Origin: a bacterium
Lineage (GTDB): Bacteria > Patescibacteriota > Saccharimonadia > Saccharimonadales > JACDBH01
Direction: 5' to 3'
Length of the DNA stretch: 30,391 nucleotides
Assembly: GCA_029557395.1 (NCBI GenBank)
Contig: JAKQIK010000058.1
Location: 1 to 30,391 of the forward strand
A program made the translations under genes and the position numbers. A model generated the notes under the pieces. The model had not been told where the DNA came from. It ran no database searches and saw only the letters and a list, made by a program, of their open reading frames with translations. This document shows, one piece after another, positions 5,200-13,570 of the stretch (within the stretch, counting starts at the first letter, position 1; the number at the start of each line of letters is the position of its first letter).

Positions 5200-7212
5200 A
5201 TGGATCACTCACACCACGCACACAATCATATTGAACATGAGGAACACGATAAACACGCTGGGCATTCAGTAACTATGTTCAAAGATAAGTTTTGGCTATC
5301 GCTGTTGCTGACAATACCTGTACTGGTGTATTCCGAAATGATACAGCACTGGCTGAACTTCACACCACCTAGTTTTTCTGGCTCTCAGTATGTACCGTTC
5401 ATATTCAGTACCGGCATCTTTTTCTATGGCGGTTTAGTGTTCATAAAAAGTGCGTGGGGCGAACTAAAAGCCAAATTGCCAGGTATGATGACACTCATCA
5501 GCCTGGCAATCATTACGGCATATACCTATAGTGTAGCAACACAGTTTTTCATAGAAGGCGATGGCTTCTTCTGGGAGCTAGCAACATTAGTAACAATCAT
5601 GTTACTTGGGCATTGGCTAGAAATGGCATCTGTTGCTAGGGCTGAGAATGCCCTAGACGCTATATCTAAGCTACTACCCGACGAAGCCGAGAAGCTAGTC
5701 GAAGGCAAACCAGTTACAGTATTAGTTAGCAAATTAAGCGTCGGGGATCTCATATTAGTCAGACCCGGTACAAGAATTCCTGTTGATGGAATAATAACAG
5801 ACGGTACAACATCAATAGATGAGGCTGCTATCACTGGAGAATCAAAGCCTGTAACTAAAGCCCAGGACGATGAGGTAATTGCCGGAACAGTCAATCAAGA
5901 TGGTTCAATTACTGTACGAGTTACTAAGATTGGAGGCGACACCGCTTTGGCTGGAATTATGCGCCTAGTTGCAGAGGCACAAAGCTCAAAGTCAAATGTT
6001 CAGGTTCTTGCAGATAAAGCAGCCTTTTACCTAACTTTTATAGCAATAATTACAGCCATAGCTACGTTTATTTATTGGCTAATCACGAAGGATGCGGGCT
6101 TTGCTCTTGAGCGTAGCGTTACGGTCTTGATAATCGCCTGTCCTCACGCTCTTGGACTAGCCATACCTTTAGTAGTATCAATATCAACTGCTTTGTCGGC
6201 TAAAAACGGTTTGCTAGTTCGTAAGCGACTTGCGCTAGAGTCGGCACGTAAGCTTGACTGGGTACTTTTTGATAAAACAGGCACACTAACAAAAGGTGAG
6301 CATGGTGTGACAGATATATGGGCTACAAAAGGACATACTAAAGAAGATATCCTGCACCTAACCGCGAGTCTCGAACAAAATAGTGAGCATATTGTCGGTA
6401 AAGGTTTAGTAAGAAAAGCAGAAGAAGACCGTGTTCACCTTGATAAGGTAACCAACTTTAAAGCCTTGCCAGGCTTAGGCGTGCAGGGGACATTACATGG
6501 CAACGAAGTGTATATAGCTGCCAGTTACCGGTATATAGAAGAAAACAAGCTTAGTGTTCCTGCGGATATCGCCAAAGCAGTAAAAAAAGCTGCGAGAGAG
6601 GGCAAGACGGAAGTGTATTTGATTACCAACGAACAGGTTATCGGTGCGTTAGGCTTAGCTGACATAGTTCGCGATGAATCAAAGCAGACCATCGCTACGC
6701 TTAAGGAAATGGGCATAAAGACGGCCATGATAACGGGCGACTCTGAAGAAGTAGCGTCCTATGTATCAAAACAACTTGGATTAGATCAATATTTTGCTGA
6801 AGTGCGTCCTGAAGATAAATCTGCGAAAGTAAAAGCACTTCAGAAGAATAGTAATAAGGTCGCGATGGTTGGAGATGGCATAAATGATGCACCAGCACTC
6901 ACACAAGCCGACATAGGTATCGCTATTGGGGCGGGCACTGATGTAGCCATTAAGTCGGCAGATATTATCCTGGTCAACAGTAATCCTCAAGATGTAGTTA
7001 AAGTAATAAAGCTATCCAAAGCTACGTACCGTAAAATGTTCCAAAATCTTGGCTGGGCTACTGGCTATAACATTTTCGCAATTCCGCTAGCTGCGGGTGT
7101 ACTATTTGGGGCCGGGATTGTACTGTCACCAGCAGTGGGCGCAGTACTCATGTCTGCTTCTACTGTAATAGTTGCGCTAAACGCCCAGTTACTGCGAAAA
7201 ACTGTACTCTAA
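5200..7212 (+). CDS. copB: CopB-type copper-exporting P1B-ATPase
   Basis: The 670-residue pump has a His-rich N-terminus (MDHSHHAHNHIEHEEHDKH) in place of CxxC metal-binding domains. The order is: actuator TGES at 212-215, transmembrane metal motif CPH at 314-316, phosphorylation site DKTGT at 358-362, and hinge MVGDGINDAP at 556-565. CPH plus a His-rich tail defines the P1B-3 (CopB) group, which exports copper or silver ions at the cost of ATP. The last helix, with SPAVGAVLMSAST, also fits CopB. One oddity is SEHIVG near 395-400, where P1B ATPases normally have the nucleotide-binding HP dipeptide (SEHP). The gene ends the operon before the terminator at 7272. There is no obvious Shine-Dalgarno site; coupling to the upstream gene 6 bases away is likely. 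Confidence 0.95.
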   Translation: MDHSHHAHNHIEHEEHDKHAGHSVTMFKDKFWLSLLLTIPVLVYSEMIQHWLNFTPPSFSGSQYVPFIFSTGIFFYGGLVFIKSAWGELKAKLPGMMTLISLAIITAYTYSVATQFFIEGDGFFWELATLVTIMLLGHWLEMASVARAENALDAISKLLPDEAEKLVEGKPVTVLVSKLSVGDLILVRPGTRIPVDGIITDGTTSIDEAAITGESKPVTKAQDDEVIAGTVNQDGSITVRVTKIGGDTALAGIMRLVAEAQSSKSNVQVLADKAAFYLTFIAIITAIATFIYWLITKDAGFALERSVTVLIIACPHALGLAIPLVVSISTALSAKNGLLVRKRLALESARKLDWVLFDKTGTLTKGEHGVTDIWATKGHTKEDILHLTASLEQNSEHIVGKGLVRKAEEDRVHLDKVTNFKALPGLGVQGTLHGNEVYIAASYRYIEENKLSVPADIAKAVKKAAREGKTEVYLITNEQVIGALGLADIVRDESKQTIATLKEMGIKTAMITGDSEEVASYVSKQLGLDQYFAEVRPEDKSAKVKALQKNSNKVAMVGDGINDAPALTQADIGIAIGAGTDVAIKSADIILVNSNPQDVVKVIKLSKATYRKMFQNLGWATGYNIFAIPLAAGVLFGAGIVLSPAVGAVLMSASTVIVALNAQLLRKTVL

Positions 7213-7271
7213 AATCTCATTCCGCTACAACGTATGGTCTAACTGCTTCAGCAATACTAATTAATTCTACG

Positions 7272-7320
7272 AAAAAGTTCGATTGTACAAGTGGAGGACA
7301 AACAGGAATCGAACTTTTTT
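7272..7320 (+). terminator. Intrinsic terminator of the copper operon, probably bidirectional
   Basis: The 13-bp arms AAAAAGTTCGATT (7272-7284) and AATCGAACTTTTT (7307-7319) are perfectly complementary across a 22-base loop, and the 3' arm ends in six T. The A-run at the 5' side would serve as a T-run for transcripts arriving on the minus strand, for example from the tRNA gene. Confidence 0.75.
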
Positions 7321-7412
7321 ACAGATTAATTGCAGGAAAATTTTCAAAAATAATATTTGAGCAATACGAAATAGAACTTTTTCTATCTGTTATTTTTTTG
7401 AACTGTTCTGCT

Positions 7413-7489
7413 TGGCAGGGGTGACAGGACTCGAACCTGCGACACCTGGTTTTGGAGACCAGTGCTCTAGCCAACTGAGCTACACCCCT
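7413..7489 (-). tRNA. tRNA-Trp (anticodon CCA), 3' CCA encoded
   Basis: On the minus strand the cloverleaf is complete. The acceptor AGGGGTG/CACCCCT is formed by 7489-7483 and 7423-7417, with a D-arm GCTC...GAGC. The anticodon stem CTGGT/ACCAG encloses the loop CTCCAAA with anticodon CCA. The T-arm has TTCGAGT. The discriminator G (7416) is followed by a genomically encoded CCA (7415-7413). All base-paired arms are intact. It reads UGG (Trp); nothing here suggests UGA decoding. It lies convergent to the copper operon, separated by the 7272-7320 terminator. Confidence 0.97.
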
Positions 7490-7576
7490 TTATATTTAAT
7501 ATGTAAATTACCTTATACACCGTACATTATAACCAAAAGATATCAAAAATACAGTATGCAGTAGCGAAAATATATA

Positions 7577-7582
7577 TATAAT
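7577..7582 (+). promoter_or_regulatory. -10 element 7 bases before the 7590 start
   Basis: TATAAT lies in a TA-repeat tract and ends 7 bases before the ATG at 7590. No clear -35 is seen at 16-18 bases upstream and there is no Shine-Dalgarno site, so a leaderless transcript is predicted. Confidence 0.45.
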
Positions 7583-7589
7583 ATGAAAC

Positions 7590-8120
7590 ATGAAAATAAC
7601 ACAAAATCAATCAGGCCAATTGATAGCAAAAGAAGACAATTTCCTAGCATACCTGTTAGGTGCGGGGCTTATTGTTGTCGGTTGTTTAATATTAAGTTTA
7701 GCAAGTATAGTTTTTATGCTTATAGGTCTTATTATCATAGTATTAAAGAAAAAAGTTACAATCGTATTAGATAAAAGTTTGCAGACAGTAGAGTATAAAG
7801 CTGGAAATTTATTCAGTAAAGAAACAAAAACTATAAATTTTAGCGACATTCAAAAGTTACAGTTAATATCTCAAGAAATGCATCATAGCGGAGAACACAG
7901 TCACAACAAAACTTATTTAGTAGGAGATCTTCGACTAGTTCTAAAGGATCAACAAGTTATCAGACTTACTACCTCTAGCAAGAGTGTAGCAATGTTCAAA
8001 AATGCAAGTGATACGTCTATTCCAAATAGTGAATTAGGAAAACAAATTGCTGATTATATCGGCGTAATATTAGAGACAGATGGACCAGGAGCAGTACAAG
8101 ACTCTCGGCCACCTCAATAA
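7590..8120 (+). CDS. Two-helix membrane protein with soluble C-terminal domain, unknown
   Basis: This is a 176-residue protein. Two adjacent hydrophobic segments (about 19-38 and 40-52, with LIGLIIIVLKKK ending the second) form a membrane hairpin. The C-terminal domain is beta-rich: VTIVLDKSLQTVEYKAGNLF, INFSDIQKLQLIS, DLRLVLKDQQVIRLT. This alternation, following a membrane hairpin, recalls bacterial PH-like domain proteins, but I cannot confirm the family. A His-containing loop (MHHSGEHSH, near 92-100) interrupts the strands. It stands alone between tRNA-Trp and the kinase gene and has its own putative leaderless promoter. No function assigned. Confidence 0.75.
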   Translation: MKITQNQSGQLIAKEDNFLAYLLGAGLIVVGCLILSLASIVFMLIGLIIIVLKKKVTIVLDKSLQTVEYKAGNLFSKETKTINFSDIQKLQLISQEMHHSGEHSHNKTYLVGDLRLVLKDQQVIRLTTSSKSVAMFKNASDTSIPNSELGKQIADYIGVILETDGPGAVQDSRPPQ

Positions 8121-8188
8121 TTAAGAGCATGTATTTTTCTACAATAATATACAGATGCTTGGAACAAATAATAAACTACCGACGATAT

Positions 8189-8218
8189 TTGACAGTATAT
8201 TTTATATTTCAGTAGATT
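8189..8218 (+). promoter_or_regulatory. Putative promoter of the kinase-metallopeptidase pair
   Basis: A consensus -35 TTGACA (8189-8194) is followed after 18 bases by a weak -10 TAGATT (8213-8218). A TATAAA at 8222-8227 is an alternative -10 in poorer register. The predicted leader is under 20 bases and lacks a Shine-Dalgarno site. Confidence 0.4.
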
Positions 8219-8238
8219 TGTTATAAAATATCTTCTAT

Positions 8239-8913
8239 ATGAGCGGAAAAGCCAATGAACGAATCGGCACAATCAAGCCTGTACTGATCCTATGCTATGG
8301 GTTTCCGGGCTCTGGCAAGACCTATTTTTCACGACAATTTACCGAAGCAGTACAAGTTGCACACCTAGAACAAGATCGTATTAGGCACGAACTCTTTCAA
8401 CATCCAAAATATTCTAAGCAAGAGAATTCTGCTCTCAATCGTATTATCGCCTATATGGCGAACGAGTTTCTCACCGCAGGAATAAGCGTAGTGATAGATA
8501 TGAATGCCATGCGCCTATCACAGCGAAAGGCTTTGCGAGAGATGGCAAGACAAAACAAAGCCTCTACGCTTGTGATTTGGTTTCAGGTCGATCCAGACAC
8601 AGCCTACATGCGTAATCATTCTAGGGATAGGCGGAAAAACGATGACCACTATGCTGTTGGCTATGATGCAGATGCTTTTAGACAAATAGCCGAGTATATG
8701 CAAAACCCAGAACCAACTGAGGACTTTGTTGTTGTCAGCGGTAAGCATAGTTTTCCCGGACAATTAAGCACAATAGTAAAAAAATTATCCGATATGGGCA
8801 TCATAAAGAGCTCGGCCGCGGCTCACAAAATGATAAAACCCGAACTAGTAAACCTTGTGCCCACACCATTAGACCATAAACCCCAAGGGCGCAGGAATAT
8901 TGTTCTTAGATAA
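8239..8913 (+). CDS. P-loop kinase-like ATPase (AAA_33/zeta-toxin-like), paralogue of 1943-2515
   Basis: The 224-residue protein has Walker A GFPGSGKT at 21-28, then YFSRQFTE, an acidic EQDRIRHELF segment near 44-53 and VVIDMNAM (Walker B-like strand, roughly 76-83). An Arg-rich lid follows (MRNHSRDRRKNDDHY). This is the arrangement of ATP-dependent small kinases related to zeta toxins, T4 Pnk and gluconate kinase. The substrate is unknown. Residues 23-33 (PGSGKTYFSRQ) are identical to those in the kinase at 1943-2515. The last 40 residues are basic and have no counterpart there. The stop TAA overlaps the ATG of the metallopeptidase gene by one base, so the two proteins are probably made together. 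Confidence 0.75.
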   Translation: MSGKANERIGTIKPVLILCYGFPGSGKTYFSRQFTEAVQVAHLEQDRIRHELFQHPKYSKQENSALNRIIAYMANEFLTAGISVVIDMNAMRLSQRKALREMARQNKASTLVIWFQVDPDTAYMRNHSRDRRKNDDHYAVGYDADAFRQIAEYMQNPEPTEDFVVVSGKHSFPGQLSTIVKKLSDMGIIKSSAAAHKMIKPELVNLVPTPLDHKPQGRRNIVLR

Positions 8914-9626
8914 TGGCAAGCAAGGAAGTCTACCTGCCAGAAATAGGTACAATATCCCTTACTAAAAGACGTTCAAGTAAAAATATCAAACTTAGTTATT
9001 CGAGCGATGGTATTATTAAGGTTAGTCTTCCGATTTTTGTACCGTATCAAGCTGGAATTAATTTTGTTATCAAGAATCAAGCATGGCTCGAGGATCATCG
9101 TCCAGACGAACAAATGGTACTTGAACAAGGTGACCGAATTGGAAAAGCCCACAGGCTTAATTTTGCCTATAGCGATAAAGCTAGTAGGCCAAGCGTACGA
9201 GTAACAAATACCCAAATCAATGTCTCGGTGCCTTTAGGCCATAGCTTTTCTGATTTAGATGTACAAACTGTTGCGATTAGAGGAGCACACAAAGCCCTTT
9301 CTAAAGAAGCTAGCCAGTTATTACCACAACGATTAGATCAACTTGCCAAAGCCAATGGATTTGAATATCAATCCGTCAAGGCCAAAAGATTAACAACTCG
9401 GTGGGGGAGTTGTAGTAACGCAAAAGAAATAATTTTAAATATTTACTTAATGCAACTTCCTTGGGATTTGATAGACTATGTAATTATTCACGAACTCGTT
9501 CACACTGAACACATGAATCATTCAATTAGTTTTTGGCAAAGATTTGAGCAAATACTATTCAATGCCAAAGCTCTAAGAAAACGGCTCAAACAATATCAAA
9601 CAAAGATTACTCCAATCAAAATCTAA
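8913..9626 (+). CDS. YgjP-type zinc metallopeptidase-like protein (DUF45)
   Basis: The 237-residue protein has the family hallmarks: an N-terminal beta domain starting with KRRSSKNIKLSY, the conserved TRWGSCS at 162-168, and the gluzincin/minigluzincin site HELVH at 193-197 with a third ligand candidate H203 in NHSISFW. YgjP/WSS1-SprT-like enzymes are small zinc peptidases; family members have been linked to restriction-modification loci or DNA-protein crosslink repair, but substrates are mostly unknown. Length matches E. coli YgjP well. It is translationally coupled to the upstream kinase (TAATG overlap), which is the only context for its role. All metal ligands are intact, so an active enzyme is expected. 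Confidence 0.88.
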   Translation: MASKEVYLPEIGTISLTKRRSSKNIKLSYSSDGIIKVSLPIFVPYQAGINFVIKNQAWLEDHRPDEQMVLEQGDRIGKAHRLNFAYSDKASRPSVRVTNTQINVSVPLGHSFSDLDVQTVAIRGAHKALSKEASQLLPQRLDQLAKANGFEYQSVKAKRLTTRWGSCSNAKEIILNIYLMQLPWDLIDYVIIHELVHTEHMNHSISFWQRFEQILFNAKALRKRLKQYQTKITPIKI

Positions 9627-9634
9627 TGACATCG

Positions 9635-9664
9635 TAAACATAAAAGTAAAAATCAATGTATAAT
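9635..9664 (+). promoter_or_regulatory. Promoter of the histidine kinase gene
   Basis: TAAACA (9635-9640) and TATAAT (9659-9664) are 18 bases apart. The -10 ends 7 bases before the ATG at 9672 and no Shine-Dalgarno site is present, so the transcript is predicted to be leaderless. Confidence 0.6.
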
Positions 9665-9671
9665 AACGTTT

Positions 9672-10823
9672 ATGGATAATAATAACCAACAGGCACAAAA
9701 TAGGAGCCCAATCAATCTTGAAGAAGCTCAACTAAATACTCTAATCAATAGTATTACTGACGGCGTCATAGCTACAGATAAAAACGGAAATATAATAATG
9801 TATAATGGCGCGGCCCTGAATGTACTAGACCAAAATACCGAACTCAAGGGTGTGCCTATTGGCACCTGCCTACGCCTATTAGACAAAGCTAACCAGCCTA
9901 TTGATTTGACTAGGCTAGTGGTCGAGACAAAAACCCAAACAATATCACGTGACTATAAACTTGGCTATGCTGATGGTAGTATCATCAATATCTATCTTAG
10001 TATCGCACCAGTCAAGCCAAAATTTGGCAGTAATGAAAAAGATGGCTTTGTTATTCTCGTACGTGATATTACCAGAGAAAAATCACTCGAAGAAGAGCGC
10101 GATGAGTTCATTAGTGTTGTTAGTCACGAATTACGCACCCCAGTCACAATTGCCGAGGGTAACTTATCAAATATTATTCTAGCATTAGAGCGTAGCGGTG
10201 ATATCCATTCTGTTAACAACGCGGTCCACCAGGCACATGATCAAATTCTATTCCTAGCCAGCCTGATAAATGACCTATCGACATTATCTAGAGCCGAAAA
10301 TGGGACAATCCAAAACCTAAATTATGTATCAATCAATGTCGCCCAGCTAATCCATACTATTGCTCAAAATTATGTTCAGGAAGTTCAAAAAAAAGGCTTA
10401 TCAATGCAGACAGAAGTTGATCCTAGTCTTGAAGTTATCCATAATAGTTCGTTATACGTACGAGAGATTTTACAAAATTTTATTACTAATGCCATAAAAT
10501 ACACAGAACATGGAGTTGTCACCGTAGGTGCACGGCCAGCACAGGGTGGCGTTGAGTTTCGTGTTAGTGACACTGGTATTGGTATTAGTGAACACGACCA
10601 AAAAGAAGTATTTGATAAATTTTTCCGTTCCGAAGATTATCGAACCAAGAAAAGCTCAGGAACGGGCCTTGGTCTTTATGTAACCCAGAAGCTTGCTCAC
10701 CTAATAGGTGCAGAGATATCCTTAGAGAGCACCCTGAACAAAGGTTCAACATTTAAGATTTTTATCCCTGATATGTCCAACGCTAAGCAGGAATCCATAG
10801 AACCAGCAGACAACACCAAGTAG
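9672..10823 (+). CDS. Orphan soluble PAS-sensor histidine kinase
   Basis: This 383-residue protein has a PAS domain at about 17-135 (ITDGVIATDKNGNIIMYN, later VRDITREKSLEEE), the HisKA dimerisation helix with phospho-acceptor H152 in VVSHELRTPV, and a HATPase_c domain. The latter has N-box NFITNAIKYT, G1 box SDTGIGIS, F-box FDKFFRSE and G2 box GTGLGLYV. All catalytic boxes are intact. There is no hydrophobic segment, so it is cytoplasmic and senses an internal signal through PAS. No response regulator gene lies in the window, which makes it an orphan kinase here. It is monocistronic and converges on the glycosyltransferase gene, with 5 bases between their ends. The signal and partner are unknown. 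Confidence 0.93.
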   Translation: MDNNNQQAQNRSPINLEEAQLNTLINSITDGVIATDKNGNIIMYNGAALNVLDQNTELKGVPIGTCLRLLDKANQPIDLTRLVVETKTQTISRDYKLGYADGSIINIYLSIAPVKPKFGSNEKDGFVILVRDITREKSLEEERDEFISVVSHELRTPVTIAEGNLSNIILALERSGDIHSVNNAVHQAHDQILFLASLINDLSTLSRAENGTIQNLNYVSINVAQLIHTIAQNYVQEVQKKGLSMQTEVDPSLEVIHNSSLYVREILQNFITNAIKYTEHGVVTVGARPAQGGVEFRVSDTGIGISEHDQKEVFDKFFRSEDYRTKKSSGTGLGLYVTQKLAHLIGAEISLESTLNKGSTFKIFIPDMSNAKQESIEPADNTK

Positions 10824-10828
10824 CCCAT

Positions 10829-12400
10829 TCAGGCTGAAGGTAATTTTGGATAATGGTTTATTGCAGGTAAACAAATATTCCGATCTTTCCACTCCACCCG
10901 GCCAAATTCATAGCGCCACATCGACACAAAGGTAGCATAAATTTCAAAAAAAACTGCTACTGGCAGTAATGCGACTGCCATAATGGGATTTTTTACCCCC
11001 CAAGCTAAGACAATTAGTAGATGGATACTCAGCAACATTAATATATTAAATAACGCAATAATGATTAAAAGGTATTGACCAGAAACAATAGTAATCGGCA
11101 AGACTAAAAATGGCATTAATATCATAATCAATTCCGCAAAAGTAACAGCTAGTACATTTTCTGGACGATTTTTTAGCCGAGGATAGCGCGTTCTGATAGA
11201 CGTTTGCCATTGGTCCGGTAATGTTTTTGCGCTAAAAAGCGTCAATTTACCATTCGACCGCATAAAACTATACTCATCTGACTTAGCGAGTTCACGGGCA
11301 AAGTAAACTTCTGGCATGACACTCCCCCTAACAGATTTCATCTCCCCTAGCTCGGCGAAAGACTGCTTAGATATTGCCCAGTAGGTGCTGAGTACTGGAG
11401 GCCGATTGAACTTCCTTCTAGGCATCGATAACTCCCACCAATAGCGCATTGGCTGAAGTAACCTAGCATTGGCAACAGACTGTAGCCCACGCGGTAGCAC
11501 AGATATCATCATCTTCTTCCTAGCAATCATACTTACAATCGTTGATCGAATTGCATACTTTTCAAGCCGTACATCAACACCACAAAATATAAGTATTTCA
11601 CCACTGGCTGCCTCGGATAAGTCTTGATAGGCTTGATTTTTTGCTAACCAACCTTTTTTTGGTTCTTGGCCCGGTATAAAACGAACTCCATCGTGGGCAA
11701 AGCCTTTGATTATTTCCGATGTTTTATCCTGCGAACAATCGTCAAGCACCAAGACTTCGAGCTTTTGATATTCCGATTTGATAATTGAACTTAGACACGC
11801 CGATAATTGTTCTGTCTCGTTTCTCGCGGGTATGCACACGCTAACAGATGGCAGCTCCATGTCTGAAAAATATTTATCGCTCGGGCGAAGTGTAGATTTG
11901 GCCAAATTATACCTTGTTGAGTATATCAACCAGGAAATACAAAAAGCAGATATAGCCGAAACAACTAACCAAAAATTTTCTTGAATAATAGGGTAGTACA
12001 ATGCCAGATAGAATAAAACGAATGTAAGCATTTGATACAAAATTAAATACATAGAAGTCCTTTTTGTTGACCGTAACAATCTTTGTGGATTCTGTCGGCC
12101 GTAGACGACTCTAAATGCGTTAAACACTCGGAATAGAGTCACTAATACTATTCCTACTGAAAAAATCGAAAAACTGTTCATAAGCAAGACCGGAACATAA
12201 AAACAACATATAACCACCACTAATACATACAGGGCTTTCCTTATGCTCATGGATGAAATAACGCTAGCAAAAATTTCAATCAAAATGCCTAATATACCAA
12301 GTACAGCAACCAGCTCAATTGGAGCAATTATCATATTGCTTAAGATTATAACATTTCCTAGTACCAAAGTGGCTACATTTTGTTTGACTTTGTAATTCAA
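10829..12400 (-). CDS. Membrane-bound family 2 glycosyltransferase
   Basis: The 523-residue protein has four to five helices in residues 8-160, a GT2 catalytic domain from about 185 to 390, and two or three helices after about 400. The catalytic core starts VSVCIPARNE (187 on), has LDDCSQDKTSEI (219-230) for nucleotide-sugar binding, and FCGVDVRLE (272-280) where most relatives have DxD; here the first Asp is Gly. This layout resembles CrtQ-like and polyisoprenoid-linked glycosyltransferases that build surface glycans or glycolipids. The product is not predictable. The annotated TTG start at 12400 has no good Shine-Dalgarno site, so the N-terminus is uncertain; an ATG at 12334 is the alternative. 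It is divergent from secE. Confidence 0.85.
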   Translation of the reverse strand: MNYKVKQNVATLVLGNVIILSNMIIAPIELVAVLGILGILIEIFASVISSMSIRKALYVLVVVICCFYVPVLLMNSFSIFSVGIVLVTLFRVFNAFRVVYGRQNPQRLLRSTKRTSMYLILYQMLTFVLFYLALYYPIIQENFWLVVSAISAFCISWLIYSTRYNLAKSTLRPSDKYFSDMELPSVSVCIPARNETEQLSACLSSIIKSEYQKLEVLVLDDCSQDKTSEIIKGFAHDGVRFIPGQEPKKGWLAKNQAYQDLSEAASGEILIFCGVDVRLEKYAIRSTIVSMIARKKMMISVLPRGLQSVANARLLQPMRYWWELSMPRRKFNRPPVLSTYWAISKQSFAELGEMKSVRGSVMPEVYFARELAKSDEYSFMRSNGKLTLFSAKTLPDQWQTSIRTRYPRLKNRPENVLAVTFAELIMILMPFLVLPITIVSGQYLLIIIALFNILMLLSIHLLIVLAWGVKNPIMAVALLPVAVFFEIYATFVSMWRYEFGRVEWKDRNICLPAINHYPKLPSA

Positions 12401-12493
12401 CAGGTGTATATTGACAGCTGACGACTTACTCTAGTAGTAAGTTATTTTTAATTGTTGCTAGTACTAATATCTGGCTAAAGTGAGGAAACTAAT

Positions 12494-13021
12494 TTGGCGA
12501 AATCTAAAAAAACTAACTCTGGTGGCTCCGACAAAAAGAGCACAAAAAGTACTGCTAAAGTTGTAAAAATAGAAAAGCTTGATGAAAAAAATGCTGATAG
12601 TCCTACTCCTGATGAGAAAAACGGCAAACAGCCCAGAGTACGAAAGACAGAGACAGTCCGAGAACGTAATCAAAAGGCAGTAGCCAAGGCGGAGGCTAAA
12701 GCCAGTAAACAACCGAAACGTCGTATTAGAAAAACTGCCAGCAATATTGCAAAACCACTAAGTAAACCTGTAAGATTTATTACCTGGCCGTTTAGAACAA
12801 GACCAGTCAGATTTGTTGGGCGTGTTATTGGTAGAATTCTCTGGCCAAAGTATTTCCGAAATTCATGGCGTGAAATCAAACAAGTTACTTGGCCAAGTAG
12901 ACGCGACACCTGGAAATTAACATTTGCAGTATTGGTTTTTGCTCTAGCTTTTGGAGTTGCGGCTGCCGGTGTTGATTATGTGCTAAATGAAGTAATTAAA
13001 AGGATTGTTTTTAGAGGATAA
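12494..13021 (+). CDS. secE: Preprotein translocase subunit SecE with long basic N-terminal extension
   Basis: The last 55 residues form a classic single-helix SecE: FRNSWREIKQVTWPSRRDTW, then the membrane segment LTFAVLVFALAFGVAAA. SecE clamps SecY in the inner-membrane translocon. The first 120 residues are a Lys/Ala-rich low-complexity extension (KSKKTNSGGSDKKST and similar repeats) with two aromatic-proline motifs (ITWPFRTRPVRF). Many bacterial SecE proteins have 60-80 residues, so this is long. The start is TTG with GAGGA about 9 bases upstream. nusG follows after 2 bases, the standard secE-nusG pairing, which makes the call secure. Whether the extension binds ribosomes or RNA is unknown. 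Confidence 0.95.
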   Translation: MAKSKKTNSGGSDKKSTKSTAKVVKIEKLDEKNADSPTPDEKNGKQPRVRKTETVRERNQKAVAKAEAKASKQPKRRIRKTASNIAKPLSKPVRFITWPFRTRPVRFVGRVIGRILWPKYFRNSWREIKQVTWPSRRDTWKLTFAVLVFALAFGVAAAGVDYVLNEVIKRIVFRG

Positions 13022-13023
13022 TA

Positions 13024-13566
13024 ATGAGCAAAAGATACGATACAACAAAACAATGGTACGCTATTCACACTTATAGTGGTTATGAAGAAAAAGTTGCAGA
13101 ATCAATTCGCCAACGCGCTGATTCTCTCGATATGAAAGATAAAATTTTTCAAGTACTGGTGCCCAAAGAAAAAATGATAGAAATCAAAAATGGTAAACGT
13201 AAGGTTGTAGAAAAAAAAATCTTTCAAGGTTATGTACTAGTCCAAATGAAACTTACCGAAGATGCCTGGTATATCGTCCGTAACACACCAAGTGTAACAG
13301 GGTTTGTCGGTACAGGTATTGAACCAACGCCGGTGGGTACTGATGAAATAGAGAAAATTATGAAACGCATGGGAAGAGAAGAGCCGAAACACAAGATGGA
13401 CTATAACGTAGGCGATATTGTAAACATCGTAGATGGGCCTTTCAAAGGTTTTGATGGTGCTATAAACGAAATTGATGAGCAAAAAGGTAAGCTCAAAGTC
13501 CTCGTTAATATGTTTGGCCGTGAAACGCCAGTAGAGCTCGATAGCCTGCAAGTAAAGAAAGTTTAA
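13024..13566 (+). CDS. nusG: Transcription elongation/antitermination factor NusG
   Basis: The 180-residue protein has the NGN domain (KQWYAIHTYSGYEEKVAESI at 9-28 to about 115) that binds RNA polymerase. It is followed by a KOW domain (VGDIVNIVDGPFKGFDGAI, 126 onward) that contacts NusE/S10 or Rho. The VLVPKEKMIEIKNGKRK loop and FQGYVLVQM are typical. Length is normal. NusG couples transcription and translation. It starts 2 bases after secE and is followed 4 bases later by a small unknown gene, so it is in one transcription unit with secE. A separate promoter at 13846 drives the ribosomal genes downstream. Confidence 0.98.
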   Translation: MSKRYDTTKQWYAIHTYSGYEEKVAESIRQRADSLDMKDKIFQVLVPKEKMIEIKNGKRKVVEKKIFQGYVLVQMKLTEDAWYIVRNTPSVTGFVGTGIEPTPVGTDEIEKIMKRMGREEPKHKMDYNVGDIVNIVDGPFKGFDGAINEIDEQKGKLKVLVNMFGRETPVELDSLQVKKV

Positions 13567-13570
13567 TCCC

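Noticed and set aside
5526..5894. Open frame antisense to copB
   Set aside because: Shadow frame inside a conserved ATPase gene with no ribosome site or known family.
7291..7313. Minus-strand TTCGATTCCTG...CCA resembling a tRNA 3' end
   Set aside because: The T-stem does not pair and the acceptor length is off by one; the sequence is explained by the 13-bp terminator hairpin.
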